A stretch of DNA of 64,000 nt from an uncultured Algimonas sp. (GCF_947498175.1 NZ_CANMJB010000002.1:62001-126000); one strand, 5' to 3'; numbered from the stretch's first letter, positions 19,337-29,176 are shown. The notes: generated by a model from the letters alone, not told the origin. Made by a program: numbers and translations.

Positions 19337-19433
19337 GGGAGGCGTCCTTTCGGTCTTGAATCCGCGCGTTTCGTCCTCCCATAGCGCCCCGCACGCGAAA
19401 GGCCAGCCGCGACTGTGGCCTTATTGCAACATC

Positions 19434-19479
19434 GAAACGTTTCTCCCGATACATTGCAGCCCTGTCATATAAGTGTTGG
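19434..19479 (+). promoter_or_regulatory. Candidate control region of the Oar-like receptor
   Basis: Two elements lie 100-150 bp before the receptor start. GAAACGTTTC (19434-19443) is a perfect 10-bp palindrome with the central CG of LacI-family operators. CTGTCAT at 19462-19468, followed after ATAA by GTGTTGG, matches the first half of a PHO box exactly but the second half poorly (3 of 7). The phosphatase genes downstream make PhoB control plausible; neither site is proven. Confidence 0.35.
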
Positions 19480-19584
19480 AAAGCGCTGCTACGGGCCGCC
19501 GCAATGCGAGGCGGGATCCTCCCGTTTCGCCGCAACGAACAACACGCTTCCACTTACAAAAACAGACCTTCGGAGTGTCTTCCA

Positions 19585-22500
19585 ATGTCCACACGCCTCT
19601 CCCTCGGCGCAGCCTTCCTGCTCGGCACCAGCACCCTCGCCGCCACCGCCCTCATCCCGACGATCGCGCAAGCGCAGGTGACGGCTTCTTCCGTGAATGG
19701 CGTCGTTCGTACGAACACGGGTCTACCCGTAGCAGACGCGAACGTCACGATTACCTACCTGCCAACAGGCCGTGTCGATCGCGCTACGACATCGGCCAAT
19801 GGAACCTTCTTCGAGACTGGCCTGTTGGTCGGTGGACCCTATACGATCAGCATTACGTCTGCGGAAGGCAATTTGCTCCGGGAGAACGTGCGTCTCCTAC
19901 CATCGACGAATTCGTTCCAACTCGTGGTATCGGGTCTGCAAGATGAAGTCGTCGTCACGGGCACACGTGTAGACACGACCGACATCGGAGATGGGTTGGG
20001 CTCTGCGTTTTCCAATGAAGAAATTATTGGCCAGCCTTCCGCTACGCGAGATCTGATCGCGACATTGGTGCGCGACCCGCTCGCTAACTCGACAGGTGTG
20101 GGAATCCTTTCGATCGCGGGCGCCAATCCACGCTTTAACGCCCTTTCTATCGACGGCTCGCTTCAACAGGCCGATTTCGGTCTTGGTCAATCAACCTATG
20201 CCACACGGCGCTCTCCCATCTCTTTGGATGTGATAGAAAGCGCAACCGTCGTGGCGACCGACTATTCTGTCACCCAATCCGGCTTTACGGGGGGACTCGT
20301 CAACGTCGTGACGAAGTCCGGCACCAATGAGTTCGATGGTGTCCTCTATTTCTATAAACAGAATGAGGATTTTTTCGGTGATGAGACGGAAAACGACGAA
20401 GGCGAGCGCGTAACCGTTCCCGTCATCCCATTCGATGAAGAGGAATATGGCTTCGTTCTTCGCGGCCCCATCGTTAAGGACAAGCTATTCTTCCTAGCTT
20501 CTTACGACGAGTTCAAATCCGCATCAGGTGCAGAATTTTCTCAAAATGATAGAAATACGGGTCTTGACCCGGCCATCTTCCCTGCGTTGGCAAATATCGT
20601 TCAGACAGGCCTTGGCTACGACATTGGGGAAAGGCCATTGAGTCTATCGAACCCGGTCAAGTCGGAACGCATGCTTGGAAAGATAGACTGGAATATTAAT
20701 GATTTCCATAGGGCTGCCTTCACATATCAAAATACGCAGGAAGATCAGGTCAATAATGTCGGAAGCCGGACTTTCAGCACAGCCTATTACGATTCTCCGA
20801 GCGAATTGACGGCTTATTCCGGGCAGCTCTTCTCTGACTGGACCGAGGATTTCTCGACGGAGTTGCGTGTTAATTACAAGGAATTCGACCAAGAGCAGAA
20901 TTGTCGGGCGGGATCCGGCGTGGGTGCTGTAACGATCGAGCTGTCTACCGCCGATCTGGTTGGAACGTCTCTAGAAGGTTTCATCGAGGACACCGCAGGC
21001 GAAGTGGAATTTGAAGGCGGATGCGATGAATTCAGGCAGGGCAACACATTTTCTGACGAACGCCTGCAAATTCAGGGCGTAGGCCGCCTGACAGCTGACG
21101 ATCACTTGCTCACATTCGGTGCGGAATTCCAGAACTACCAACTGGCAAACCTTTTCGCGCAAAACTCTGTTGGCACGTTTTTCTTCGACAGTATTGACGG
21201 ACTGCAGAACGGCATCGCTCAGACGGCTTCCGTTCGTCTGCCCCAATCCGGAAACCGCGCCGATACCTTGGCCGAATGGGGCTACGATCAGATTGCCCTG
21301 TTCCTTCAGGACAGCTGGCAGGTCACCCCGAATCTCCGCGTTGACGGCGGTGTGCGGTACGAACGCATCATGCAGGACGACATTCCGGCAGAACGTACGT
21401 TCGTTCAGCAACTCTACGGCATTCCCAACACGTTGAACCTGGATGGCAACGACCTAGTCATGCCACGCTTTTCGTTCGAGTGGAATGCGCTCGATCGCAC
21501 GACGCTGACCGGTGGTTTCGGCGTTTATGGCGGCGGCGATCCGAAAGTCTGGACCTCGAACGCATTCACTCCGCCGGTTTTCTTCTCGCGCTTGAACAAT
21601 TTCGCCGTCGGAAGCCCCGCCGATGGAACGCCCCAAGCTCTGATCGATCTCGCAACGGCCAACGATGCCAATGACCCTGGCCCCATCGACATCATTGCGC
21701 CAAACTTCAAGACCCCGTCCGATTTAAAGGCTAGTCTGCGTCTGGATCAGGGCTTTAATCTTAACTTCGGCGATTTCAATCTCGGTGACGACTACACATT
21801 CAGCGCACAAGTGCTGTATACGGACAGCCAGAACGGTTTTGGCTGGCAGAACATCGCACAAATTCGGAATCCCGAAGCACTACCGACAGGAACTGCGCCT
21901 GACGGACGTCCGATCTATGCGGATCTCGACGCACTTCGTCTGAACAACGTCATCGCCTTGACCAATGTCGATCAAGGCGAAAGCTGGGTTTATACGGCAT
22001 CACTGGCAAAGGATTGGGACTTTGGACTTAGCGGTTATATATCCTACGCTTACCAGGATATTGAATCCGCAACGCCTGGTAGTTCCTCACGGGGCATATC
22101 GAACTTCAGGGGCACACAGGACATTAACCGCAATTTCCCAGTTCCGGGACGTGCAGTCTATGAGACCGAGCATGCCTTCAAAGTGGGTTTGACATTTCAA
22201 CGCGATCTAATCGCGGGCCTGGAGTCCCGTTTCTCGCTGTTCGGCAATATTACGTCGGGTGAGCCTTTCAGCTATACATTCGATGTCGATCGCAGCAATG
22301 CGTTGTTTGGGCGCTCTGGCGACCGTGAAAGCCCGCGTGACAACGACTTGCTGTATATTCCGGCGATCTCTGGCGGTGCCATTAACGACCCGAACGTCGT
22401 CGTGGCATCAGGCTTCAACCAGGCAGACTTTATCGACTTCGTAAATCGGGAAGGGCTTTCGGCTGGATTGCAAGACAAGAACGAAGGCAATTCGACATGG

Positions 22501-22887
22501 AACCAGCAATGGGATTTCCAGTGGCAGCAGGAAATTCCGTTCTTCAATAAGCAAGCCGAAAAGTTCCTCGGCGAGAATAAATTGAAGTTCGTTCTCGACA
22601 TCAACAATATTGCCAACTTGCTGAACAGTGATTGGGGAACGCAGTACAATGGCCCCCGCTTCGATGCGAACGGCGTCGTTCGCGCGGATCTAGTGAGTGC
22701 GACAGACGTCGCGGCCAATGGTGTTGATGGTGCAACCGCGCTTGAAGGCGATGCGCCACGCACGACCTGTATCAACGCCGGAGATTGCGTCTATCGTTAC
22801 AACAGCTTCCGTGACCGGGATGCCAACTTCCAGCAGTTGTTCAGATCCGTTTATGAGATTCGTGCTGGTATCCGCTACGAATTCTAG
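19585..22887 (+). CDS. Oar-like TonB-dependent receptor with N-terminal carboxypeptidase-regulatory domain
   Basis: A 1100-residue outer-membrane receptor. ATG 19585 has GGAG nine bases upstream and opens a clean signal peptide ending near IAQAQ; upstream codons in the frame do not. A CarboxypepD_reg-like beta-sandwich (VNGVVRTNTG...GGPYTISITSAEG, about residues 35-115) precedes the TonB box region, plug (SGFTGGLVNVVTKSGTNEF) and a large barrel ending in Phe (AGIRYEF). The architecture matches Oar/SusC-like receptors that import oligomeric or protein-derived substrates. The gene is visibly AT-richer than its neighbours, with many A/T-ending codons. A strong terminator follows, then phoD and phoA. 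Confidence 0.88.
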   Translation: MSTRLSLGAAFLLGTSTLAATALIPTIAQAQVTASSVNGVVRTNTGLPVADANVTITYLPTGRVDRATTSANGTFFETGLLVGGPYTISITSAEGNLLRENVRLLPSTNSFQLVVSGLQDEVVVTGTRVDTTDIGDGLGSAFSNEEIIGQPSATRDLIATLVRDPLANSTGVGILSIAGANPRFNALSIDGSLQQADFGLGQSTYATRRSPISLDVIESATVVATDYSVTQSGFTGGLVNVVTKSGTNEFDGVLYFYKQNEDFFGDETENDEGERVTVPVIPFDEEEYGFVLRGPIVKDKLFFLASYDEFKSASGAEFSQNDRNTGLDPAIFPALANIVQTGLGYDIGERPLSLSNPVKSERMLGKIDWNINDFHRAAFTYQNTQEDQVNNVGSRTFSTAYYDSPSELTAYSGQLFSDWTEDFSTELRVNYKEFDQEQNCRAGSGVGAVTIELSTADLVGTSLEGFIEDTAGEVEFEGGCDEFRQGNTFSDERLQIQGVGRLTADDHLLTFGAEFQNYQLANLFAQNSVGTFFFDSIDGLQNGIAQTASVRLPQSGNRADTLAEWGYDQIALFLQDSWQVTPNLRVDGGVRYERIMQDDIPAERTFVQQLYGIPNTLNLDGNDLVMPRFSFEWNALDRTTLTGGFGVYGGGDPKVWTSNAFTPPVFFSRLNNFAVGSPADGTPQALIDLATANDANDPGPIDIIAPNFKTPSDLKASLRLDQGFNLNFGDFNLGDDYTFSAQVLYTDSQNGFGWQNIAQIRNPEALPTGTAPDGRPIYADLDALRLNNVIALTNVDQGESWVYTASLAKDWDFGLSGYISYAYQDIESATPGSSSRGISNFRGTQDINRNFPVPGRAVYETEHAFKVGLTFQRDLIAGLESRFSLFGNITSGEPFSYTFDVDRSNALFGRSGDRESPRDNDLLYIPAISGGAINDPNVVVASGFNQADFIDFVNREGLSAGLQDKNEGNSTWNQQWDFQWQQEIPFFNKQAEKFLGENKLKFVLDINNIANLLNSDWGTQYNGPRFDANGVVRADLVSATDVAANGVDGATALEGDAPRTTCINAGDCVYRYNSFRDRDANFQQLFRSVYEIRAGIRYEF

Positions 22888-22910
22888 CGACCCTCCGCAC
22901 ATCTTTACCA

Positions 22911-22940
22911 AGGCCCGCCTTTCCGGAGGCGGGCCTTTTT
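22911..22940 (+). terminator. Rho-independent terminator after the Oar-like receptor
   Basis: AGGCCCGCC and GGCGGGCCT form a perfect stem around TTTCC-A, followed directly by TTTTTG. It lies 23 bp after the receptor stop. Only about 35 bp separate it from the phoD start, so phoD either relies on read-through or has a promoter inside the receptor's end. Confidence 0.92.
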
Positions 22941-22975
22941 GTTAGCGGGTGAGCGACTTGCCCGAAGGACCGTCC

Positions 22976-24541
22976 ATGACATTCGATCGTCGCACACTTC
23001 TCGCTTCGCTGGCCGGGACGGCCGGTTTGGCGGCTTGCCAGACGACGGGTTTGGCGGCTCCGGCGAAGCTGTCTCACGGGCGCGGCTCCCTGGGCGAGGA
23101 CACGCTGTTCCCGCTCGGCGTGGCGAGCGGGGATCCGCTGTCGGACGGGTTCGTGATCTGGACGCGGCTCGTGCCGGACCCGCTGGCGCTGGACGATCCG
23201 TTACCGGGCTCGATCGACGTCGATTGGGAAGTGGCGGAGGACGAAGGGTTCTCGCGCATCGTGCGCCGCGGCCGGCGCCGCGCTGTCGCCGACTGGACGC
23301 ATAGTGTGCATGTCGAAGTGGCGGGCCTGCGACCCGGGCGGCCCTATTTCTACCGCTTCATCGCGGATGGCCAGAAAAGCCCGACCGGACTGTCCCGGAC
23401 CGCGCCGACCTATCTGGCGCCGGTCGACCGCGCGCGTTTCGGCGTCGTCACCTGCCAGCATTTCGAGCAGGGCTTCTTCAACGCCTATGACGATCTGCTG
23501 GAGATGGATCCCGACTTCGTCCTGCACATGGGCGACTATATCTACGAGGCCAGCTGGGGTCCGCAGGTGCGCCGCCAGGTCGAGGTCGAAGCGCTGAGCC
23601 TCGGCGACTATCGCCGCCTGCATGCGCAGTACAAGCTCGACCCGTCGCTGCAGGAGGCGCATCGCCGCGCACCCTGGCTGATGATCTGGGATGATCATGA
23701 GGTCGTGAACGACTATGCCGGGTTCAACGACGAAAACTACATGGCGCCCGAGGCGATGCGCGCGCGCCGCGCCGCCGCCTACCAGGCCTATTACGAACAC
23801 ATGCCCGTGCGCGCCCGGTCTCGTCCCCGCGGGGCCTTCATGCATTTCCACGACCAGTTCCAGTGGGGCGACCTGCTGTCGATCACGTTGACGGATGCGC
23901 GCCAGTACCGCGACGATCAGGCGTGCCAGATGCCCGACGACGGCGGCGCGCAACTGGTCAGCTGCGACGCGCTTCTCGATCCGGCCCGTTCAATGTTCGG
24001 CGAGGCGCAAGAACGCGACATTCTGCGCGCCATCGGCCGGTCGGGAGCGCGCTGGGAAGTGCTGGCCCAGCCGACCCTGTTCGGGCGGCTGAACCAGTTC
24101 GACCGCGACGGCAACCCCGGATCGTGGAGCGATGGCTGGGACGGCTATGCGCCGACGCGCGAGCGCTTGCTCGACATGGTGGAGCGCCGCAAGCCCGACA
24201 ATTTCATCAGCATCGGGGGCGACATGCACAGCTGGTGGGTCGGCGATCTGAAACCGCGCTTCAACGATCCGGCCTCGCCGGTCGTGGGTTCGGAATTCGT
24301 GACGACATCGATCACGTCGCACAGCTATGCCTATGGCCGGTTCAGCCGGATGCTGCCGGACAATCCGCACATCAAGTTCTTCGACGACCGCGAACGCGGC
24401 CATACTGTCATGGACGTCACCAAGGACCGCTGGACCGCGACCCTACGTGCCATGGACACGGTCTACGACCCGAAATCCCCGGCCACGACACGCGGAACAT
24501 GGGTCGTAGAAAACGGCAAGCCCGGCGTGATCGAAGCCTGA
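22976..24541 (+). CDS. phoD: PhoD-type alkaline phosphatase/phosphodiesterase, Tat-exported lipoprotein
   Basis: A 521-residue PhoD-family enzyme that releases phosphate from mono- and diesters, using Fe3+/Ca2+ in characterised members. It begins MTFDRRTLLAS, a Tat-type twin arginine, followed by a lipobox (GLAAC), so it is probably exported folded and lipidated. An N-terminal fibronectin-like PhoD_N domain is followed by the metallophosphatase core: FGVVTCQHFEQGF, HMGDYIYEASW, IWDDHEVVNDY and GGDMHSWW. ATG 22976 with GAAGGA eight bases upstream is preferred over GTG 22949. A phoA-type gene follows after 25 bp. Confidence 0.88.
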   Translation: MTFDRRTLLASLAGTAGLAACQTTGLAAPAKLSHGRGSLGEDTLFPLGVASGDPLSDGFVIWTRLVPDPLALDDPLPGSIDVDWEVAEDEGFSRIVRRGRRRAVADWTHSVHVEVAGLRPGRPYFYRFIADGQKSPTGLSRTAPTYLAPVDRARFGVVTCQHFEQGFFNAYDDLLEMDPDFVLHMGDYIYEASWGPQVRRQVEVEALSLGDYRRLHAQYKLDPSLQEAHRRAPWLMIWDDHEVVNDYAGFNDENYMAPEAMRARRAAAYQAYYEHMPVRARSRPRGAFMHFHDQFQWGDLLSITLTDARQYRDDQACQMPDDGGAQLVSCDALLDPARSMFGEAQERDILRAIGRSGARWEVLAQPTLFGRLNQFDRDGNPGSWSDGWDGYAPTRERLLDMVERRKPDNFISIGGDMHSWWVGDLKPRFNDPASPVVGSEFVTTSITSHSYAYGRFSRMLPDNPHIKFFDDRERGHTVMDVTKDRWTATLRAMDTVYDPKSPATTRGTWVVENGKPGVIEA

Positions 24542-24566
24542 ACCCGCCAGAGACGGAAACATTTCA

Positions 24567-26039
24567 ATGCGCAAGACAATGATTTCGGCAGGCGCCGCCG
24601 CGCTTCTCCTGGGCGGTTGCGCCACGACGCAAACCGCATCCCCCTATGAAAGGGCGCAGGGCGTTCTGGCCGAACGCATCGACTATCGGCCAGTGAAAAG
24701 CCCGGCCAAGAACGTCATCCTGTTCATAGGCGACGGCATGGGCATTTCCACGGTGACGGCGGCGCGCATTTTCGAAGGCCAGCAGCGGGGCATGACCGGC
24801 GAAGAGAACCAGCTATCCTGGGAGGCCTTTCCACACACAGCCCTGTCCAAGACCTACAACACCAACCAGCAAGTGCCGGATTCCGCCGGGACCGCGACGG
24901 CCATGTATACCGGCGTGAAGACGAGCGCGGGCGTGCTCGGCGTCGGTCCCGAGGTCGCGCGCGGCGACTGCGCGGCGGTTAAGGCTGGGGAACTGGAGAC
25001 GTTCTGGGACGCGGCGCGGGCGCACGGCCTGAAGCTCGGCCTCGTCACTTCCACCCGCATCACGCACGCGACACCGGCCGCGGCCTACGCGCATTCCTCC
25101 GAACGCAATTGGGAATATGACGGCGAGCTGTCGGTGGATGCGAATGCGGGCGGATGCCGCGACATCGCCGCCCAGTTCGTGGAGACCAACATCATTGACG
25201 TCGCCATGGGCGGCGGCCGGCGCGGCTTCCTGCGCGATGCCGACGAAATGCCCGACTATCCGGGCGAGATGGGCCGCCGGATGGACGGGGTCAGCCTGAT
25301 CGATGTCTGGAAGGACAAAAATCCGGACGGCACGGTCGTGTTCGACCAGGCCGGGTTCGATGCGCTGCGTCCGGGACAGGCCTCGCGCGTGCTCGGCCTG
25401 TTCGAGCCCAGCCACCTGAAATTCGATTCCATGAATACAGGACCCGGCAAGGATCCGTCGCTGGCGGAGATGACCCGCAAGGCGATCGAGCTTCTGTCTC
25501 GAAGCGGCGAGGGCTTCGTGCTGATGGTGGAAGGGGGCCGCATCGATCATGCCCATCACGGCGGCAACGCTTTCAACGCCCTGTCCGACACGGTCGCCTT
25601 CGCCGAAGCCGTTGCGGTCGCCGACCGGATGACTTCCGATGCGGACACAACCCTCCTCGTGACCGCAGACCACAGCCACGTCTTCACCATGGCGGGCTAT
25701 CCGACGCGCGGCAATCCGATCCTCGGTCTGGTGAAGGGCAACGACAAGACGGGGCGTCCGACCGGCGAACCCTATCTGGCTCGGGACGGAAAACCGTACA
25801 CCACGCTGGGCTACGCAAACGGTCCAGGCGCGATGGAGGGTCCGCGTCCGTTCCTGTCCGACGACGATGTCGCCGAACACGACCACCGCCAACAATCGCT
25901 CATCCCGCTGGGCAGCGAGACCCATGCGGGCGAGGATGTGGCGATCTACGCCAAGGGGCCGCGCAGCTTCGTCGTTTCGGGCGTCGTGGAGCAGACCTTC
26001 GTCCACGACGTGGTCCGCTATGCGCTCGATCTGGACTAG
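24567..26039 (+). CDS. PhoA-superfamily alkaline phosphatase, lipoprotein
   Basis: A 490-residue zinc alkaline phosphatase. The signal peptide ends in a lipobox (LLLGGC at residues 15-20), so it is anchored to a membrane. The metal site GDGMGISTVTAAR and the nucleophile region VPDSAGTATAM (Ser of DSAGTA) are clear. Later metal-binding motifs are MVEGGRIDHAHHGGN, VTADHSHVFT and SETHAGEDVAIYAKGP. It removes phosphate from organic monoesters outside the inner membrane. It follows phoD on the same strand, so the two form a phosphate-scavenging pair. Phosphate-limited expression is likely but no second PHO box was seen. Confidence 0.9.
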   Translation: MRKTMISAGAAALLLGGCATTQTASPYERAQGVLAERIDYRPVKSPAKNVILFIGDGMGISTVTAARIFEGQQRGMTGEENQLSWEAFPHTALSKTYNTNQQVPDSAGTATAMYTGVKTSAGVLGVGPEVARGDCAAVKAGELETFWDAARAHGLKLGLVTSTRITHATPAAAYAHSSERNWEYDGELSVDANAGGCRDIAAQFVETNIIDVAMGGGRRGFLRDADEMPDYPGEMGRRMDGVSLIDVWKDKNPDGTVVFDQAGFDALRPGQASRVLGLFEPSHLKFDSMNTGPGKDPSLAEMTRKAIELLSRSGEGFVLMVEGGRIDHAHHGGNAFNALSDTVAFAEAVAVADRMTSDADTTLLVTADHSHVFTMAGYPTRGNPILGLVKGNDKTGRPTGEPYLARDGKPYTTLGYANGPGAMEGPRPFLSDDDVAEHDHRQQSLIPLGSETHAGEDVAIYAKGPRSFVVSGVVEQTFVHDVVRYALDLD

Positions 26040-26049
26040 GGCGCGCCCA

Positions 26050-27657
26050 TCAGGCCGCAATGCCCAGAGGCGAGAACAGCAGGTAGATGCCGATCACCAT
26101 GGCGACCAGCAACATCGCCACGGGCCGCGCGTAGCGCCAGGGGGCGAGGTCCACCTGGTGCGCGTCGCGCGGTTTCCCCGGATTTCCGCGTGGGGCCAGC
26201 CAAGTTGCGATGGCCAGAATGCCGATTTCGATCAGGAACAGCACCGCATAGAGATGAAGGAAGTGCAGCGTGACGATGTCCGCGAAGACGAACCGGGTCA
26301 GACCGTAGGCGACGACGTGGAAGAGGATGACCGCTTTGGCCCCGACGGCCGGAACACGCGTTGTGAACAGCCCGGCCAGCACGATGGTGACGATCGGGAT
26401 GTTGTAGAAACCGGTGAAGATGCGGATGATCTGCCACAGCCCTTCGGGCGCGCGGGAGAGCATCGGTGCGACCGCGAAAGAGAAGACGGCGATGACCGCG
26501 CCGACGATCATGGCGACACGCACGATCCGGGTCTGCGACGGCGGCGTTTTACGGGTCGGCATCCACACATCCAGCACGAACAGGGTCGCCGCGCTGTTGA
26601 GCAGCGAGTTGAACGAGGAAAACACCGCGCCGAGCAGCACGGCTAGGAAGGCGCCCATCAACCATATCGGCAGGAGATCCTGGACCAGGGTCGGGAAGGC
26701 GAGGTCGATCGTCGCCAGGCCGGGGCCGTAGAGGTGATAGGCGATCACGCCCGGGATCATCATGAAAAGCGGCACGAGGATCTTGAAGAAACCGGACAGC
26801 AGCACGCCTTTCTGCCCTTCGGCCAGGCTGCGGGCGGCCAGCGTGCGCTGAATGACATATTGATTGGTGCACCAGTAGAATAGGTTGGCGATGATCATGC
26901 CGGTGAAAAGCGTGCCGAACGGGGTCGGCGCCTGAGCGTCGCCGATGGCGTTGAGCTTTTCCGGATGGTCCGTCAGCAGGCGCCGGATGCCGCCGCCCAT
27001 GTCGCCAGCGCCGAGTGCGTGCAGCCCCAGGCCGAGCACCAACCCACCGATCAGCAGCAGTCCCAGCCCGTTGATCGTATCGGATACCGCGACTGCTTTC
27101 ATCCCGCCCAGCACCGCATAGAGCGCGCCGACGCCGCCAATGACCCATATGGTCGCGACAAGACCGCCGAACTCGCTCAAGCCCAGCAGCGCCGGCACGT
27201 CGAAGATCTTGATGACGGCCAGGGAACCCGAATAGAGCACGGACGGAATGGTCACGAGGCCGTAGCCGAGCATGAACAGGATGACGGACCAACGGCGCAC
27301 ATCCGCATCGAACCGCTCGGCGAGGAACTCCGGCAGTGTGGTGAACGCGCCCTTCAGGTAGCGCGGCAGGAAAATCATCGCCATGGCGATGGTGGAGATC
27401 GCGGCCGTGACCTCCCAGGCCATGGACGACATGTCGTGGCCATAGGCCGAGCCGTTCAGTCCGATCAGCTGTTCCGCCGACAGATTGGTCAGCAGGAGAG
27501 ACCCGGCGATGAACAGCCCGCCAAGGTTCCGGCCTGCGAGAAAGTATCCGTCTGCCGTGTCGACCTCGCCCCGCGCCGACCGGTAGGACAGCCACGCCAC
27601 CGTCGCCATCACGGCGAGACAGCTCAGCAAGACGAAGGCGAGGTCGGCGCCGCTCAC
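26050..27657 (-). CDS. Sodium:solute symporter (SSS/SLC5 family)
   Basis: A 535-residue membrane protein of the SSS family with about 14 hydrophobic segments. The signatures GYFLAGRNLGGLFIAGSLLL and TNLSAEQLIGLNG at the N terminus, and FSSFNSLLNSAATLFVLDV near residue 350, are characteristic of SGLT-type members. Na+ drives uptake of a small organic solute, often a sugar or an amino-acid-like compound. It starts at GTG six bases after the serine hydrolase stop, with GGAG overlapping that stop, so it is translationally coupled. The substrate may be a product of the hydrolase or of the divergent S46 peptidase. Confidence 0.88.
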   Translation of the reverse strand: MSGADLAFVLLSCLAVMATVAWLSYRSARGEVDTADGYFLAGRNLGGLFIAGSLLLTNLSAEQLIGLNGSAYGHDMSSMAWEVTAAISTIAMAMIFLPRYLKGAFTTLPEFLAERFDADVRRWSVILFMLGYGLVTIPSVLYSGSLAVIKIFDVPALLGLSEFGGLVATIWVIGGVGALYAVLGGMKAVAVSDTINGLGLLLIGGLVLGLGLHALGAGDMGGGIRRLLTDHPEKLNAIGDAQAPTPFGTLFTGMIIANLFYWCTNQYVIQRTLAARSLAEGQKGVLLSGFFKILVPLFMMIPGVIAYHLYGPGLATIDLAFPTLVQDLLPIWLMGAFLAVLLGAVFSSFNSLLNSAATLFVLDVWMPTRKTPPSQTRIVRVAMIVGAVIAVFSFAVAPMLSRAPEGLWQIIRIFTGFYNIPIVTIVLAGLFTTRVPAVGAKAVILFHVVAYGLTRFVFADIVTLHFLHLYAVLFLIEIGILAIATWLAPRGNPGKPRDAHQVDLAPWRYARPVAMLLVAMVIGIYLLFSPLGIAA

Positions 27658-27663
27658 GGCGGT

Positions 27664-29019
27664 TTACTCCGGCGCGCCGTATACAATCTCGACCAGATCG
27701 GCGAAATAATCGCGCACATTCCCGCCCAGCACTTGCGTCATCAGAACGCCCGTCGTGTCGGTTTCCGGATCGATCCAGTAATAGGTCGAGGCCGCCCCCG
27801 ACCAGTATAGCCCGCATTGCGGGAAGGTGGCCCTGTCACGGGTCGGGTCGGTGCGCAGGGCGAAGCCCAGACCGAAGGTCCGCTCGTCAAGCCATGTCGC
27901 GCTGCGGTCCACGGTCTCCGGCAGCTGGTCCGTGCGAACCTGCGCCCACATGTCGTCCGAGATCAGCCGGCCGTCGAGCAGAGCATTGGCGAACGCCAGA
28001 TAGTCGTCGGCGTCGGACACAAGTCCCGCGCCCCCGAACTCGATGGGTTGGGGCAGAAGGTAGAGCGACCGGTTCCACGGATCGACGCGCTGCGGCGTGA
28101 TCGCCTCGAACGTCTCGACCGGGTTGGATTCGTCGATCTTCAGATCCAGCTGCCCCTGACCTTCCGCCGTGTAGAGGCTGGTGAAGTCCGACGTGCGGGC
28201 CGGGTCGAGCTGGAACGCCGTATCCGTCATGCCGGCGGGCGCGAAGATGTTCTCCGCCATATAGTCCCCCAGCGATTGTCCGGTGACTTCCGCAACAATG
28301 ATTCCCAGCACGTCGGTGGAGTTGGAGTAGGTGAAGGCCGTGCCCGGATCATGGACGAGCGGGGCCTGCACGATGCGGTCGATGAAAGCCTGATTGCCGA
28401 CGACCGGTTCCATACCGTTGGCCGGAGCCTCCGTTAATCCCGGTCCGCCATGCACGCCCAGTTGCAGATAGAGATCGGCAACGGGGCCGGAACCGACCCC
28501 CGTACGATAGGTCAGACCCGATATATGGGTCACCAGGTCGCGTATGGTCGGTGCGCGCGCCGGGGCGCGGGTCTCCGTCGCCTCGGCGTTGGCGCGGACC
28601 TGCACGGTTTCGAACGCCGGCAGGTAGGTGCTAACCGGCGCGTCGAGATCGATCCGGCCGTCCTCGACGAGTTGCAGCGCGGCGACCGTCGTGATCGCCT
28701 TTGTCATGGAATAGATGCGGAAGAGCGAGTCTTCCTTCATCGGCTTTTCCTCTTCCAGATCGGCATGGCCGTAAGCGCGGCTGAACACCGTCTGCCCGCC
28801 CTGGTCGATCCGGACGACCGCACCGGGCGCGATGTTGCGCTCTACCATGTGCGCCATGAGGGCATCGATGTCGGCTTCGAAGTCACTGTCGAATTTCGTC
28901 GTCCGGAACGGCTCCGTGACTTGGCACACTTCCGACGACAAGGGTGCCTCTGGGGATGTCTGGCAGGCGCCTAGGACCGCGACGGCAAGGCCCGTCGTCA
29001 ATACATGCTTGGTCTTCAT
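27664..29019 (-). CDS. Beta-lactamase-fold serine hydrolase, lipoprotein
   Basis: A 451-residue class-C-like serine hydrolase. The signal sequence ends in a lipobox (VAVLGAC at 14-20). The catalytic S-x-x-K motif is IYSMTK near residue 105 and the Tyr motif is in FTYSNSTDV. Members act as esterases, D-amino peptidases or penicillin-binding-protein-like enzymes; true beta-lactamase activity is unlikely without supporting features. It is the first gene of a two-gene operon with the SSS symporter and is divergent from the S46 peptidase. The location suggests degradation of an extracellular ester or peptide whose product is then imported. Confidence 0.82.
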   Translation of the reverse strand: MKTKHVLTTGLAVAVLGACQTSPEAPLSSEVCQVTEPFRTTKFDSDFEADIDALMAHMVERNIAPGAVVRIDQGGQTVFSRAYGHADLEEEKPMKEDSLFRIYSMTKAITTVAALQLVEDGRIDLDAPVSTYLPAFETVQVRANAEATETRAPARAPTIRDLVTHISGLTYRTGVGSGPVADLYLQLGVHGGPGLTEAPANGMEPVVGNQAFIDRIVQAPLVHDPGTAFTYSNSTDVLGIIVAEVTGQSLGDYMAENIFAPAGMTDTAFQLDPARTSDFTSLYTAEGQGQLDLKIDESNPVETFEAITPQRVDPWNRSLYLLPQPIEFGGAGLVSDADDYLAFANALLDGRLISDDMWAQVRTDQLPETVDRSATWLDERTFGLGFALRTDPTRDRATFPQCGLYWSGAASTYYWIDPETDTTGVLMTQVLGGNVRDYFADLVEIVYGAPE

Positions 29020-29176
29020 CCCTGTGTCCCCTGCAGTTGTTCCGGTTCGGCCTATCCGCCGCGCCCGCTGGAGTCCAACGACGCGGACCGCGCCCCGAAC
29101 GGGAAATTAAACCCCGTTCTTGGGTCCTGACGAAACAGGTGCGGCCCACGAGGCCCATTGTAAGCTTGTAACTGTG

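Noticed and set aside
27664-29019. Beta-lactam resistance gene
   Set aside because: The fold and S-x-x-K motif fit the broad class-C-like serine hydrolases, mostly esterases or peptidases; it is far from the BlaI/M56 pair and coupled to a symporter.
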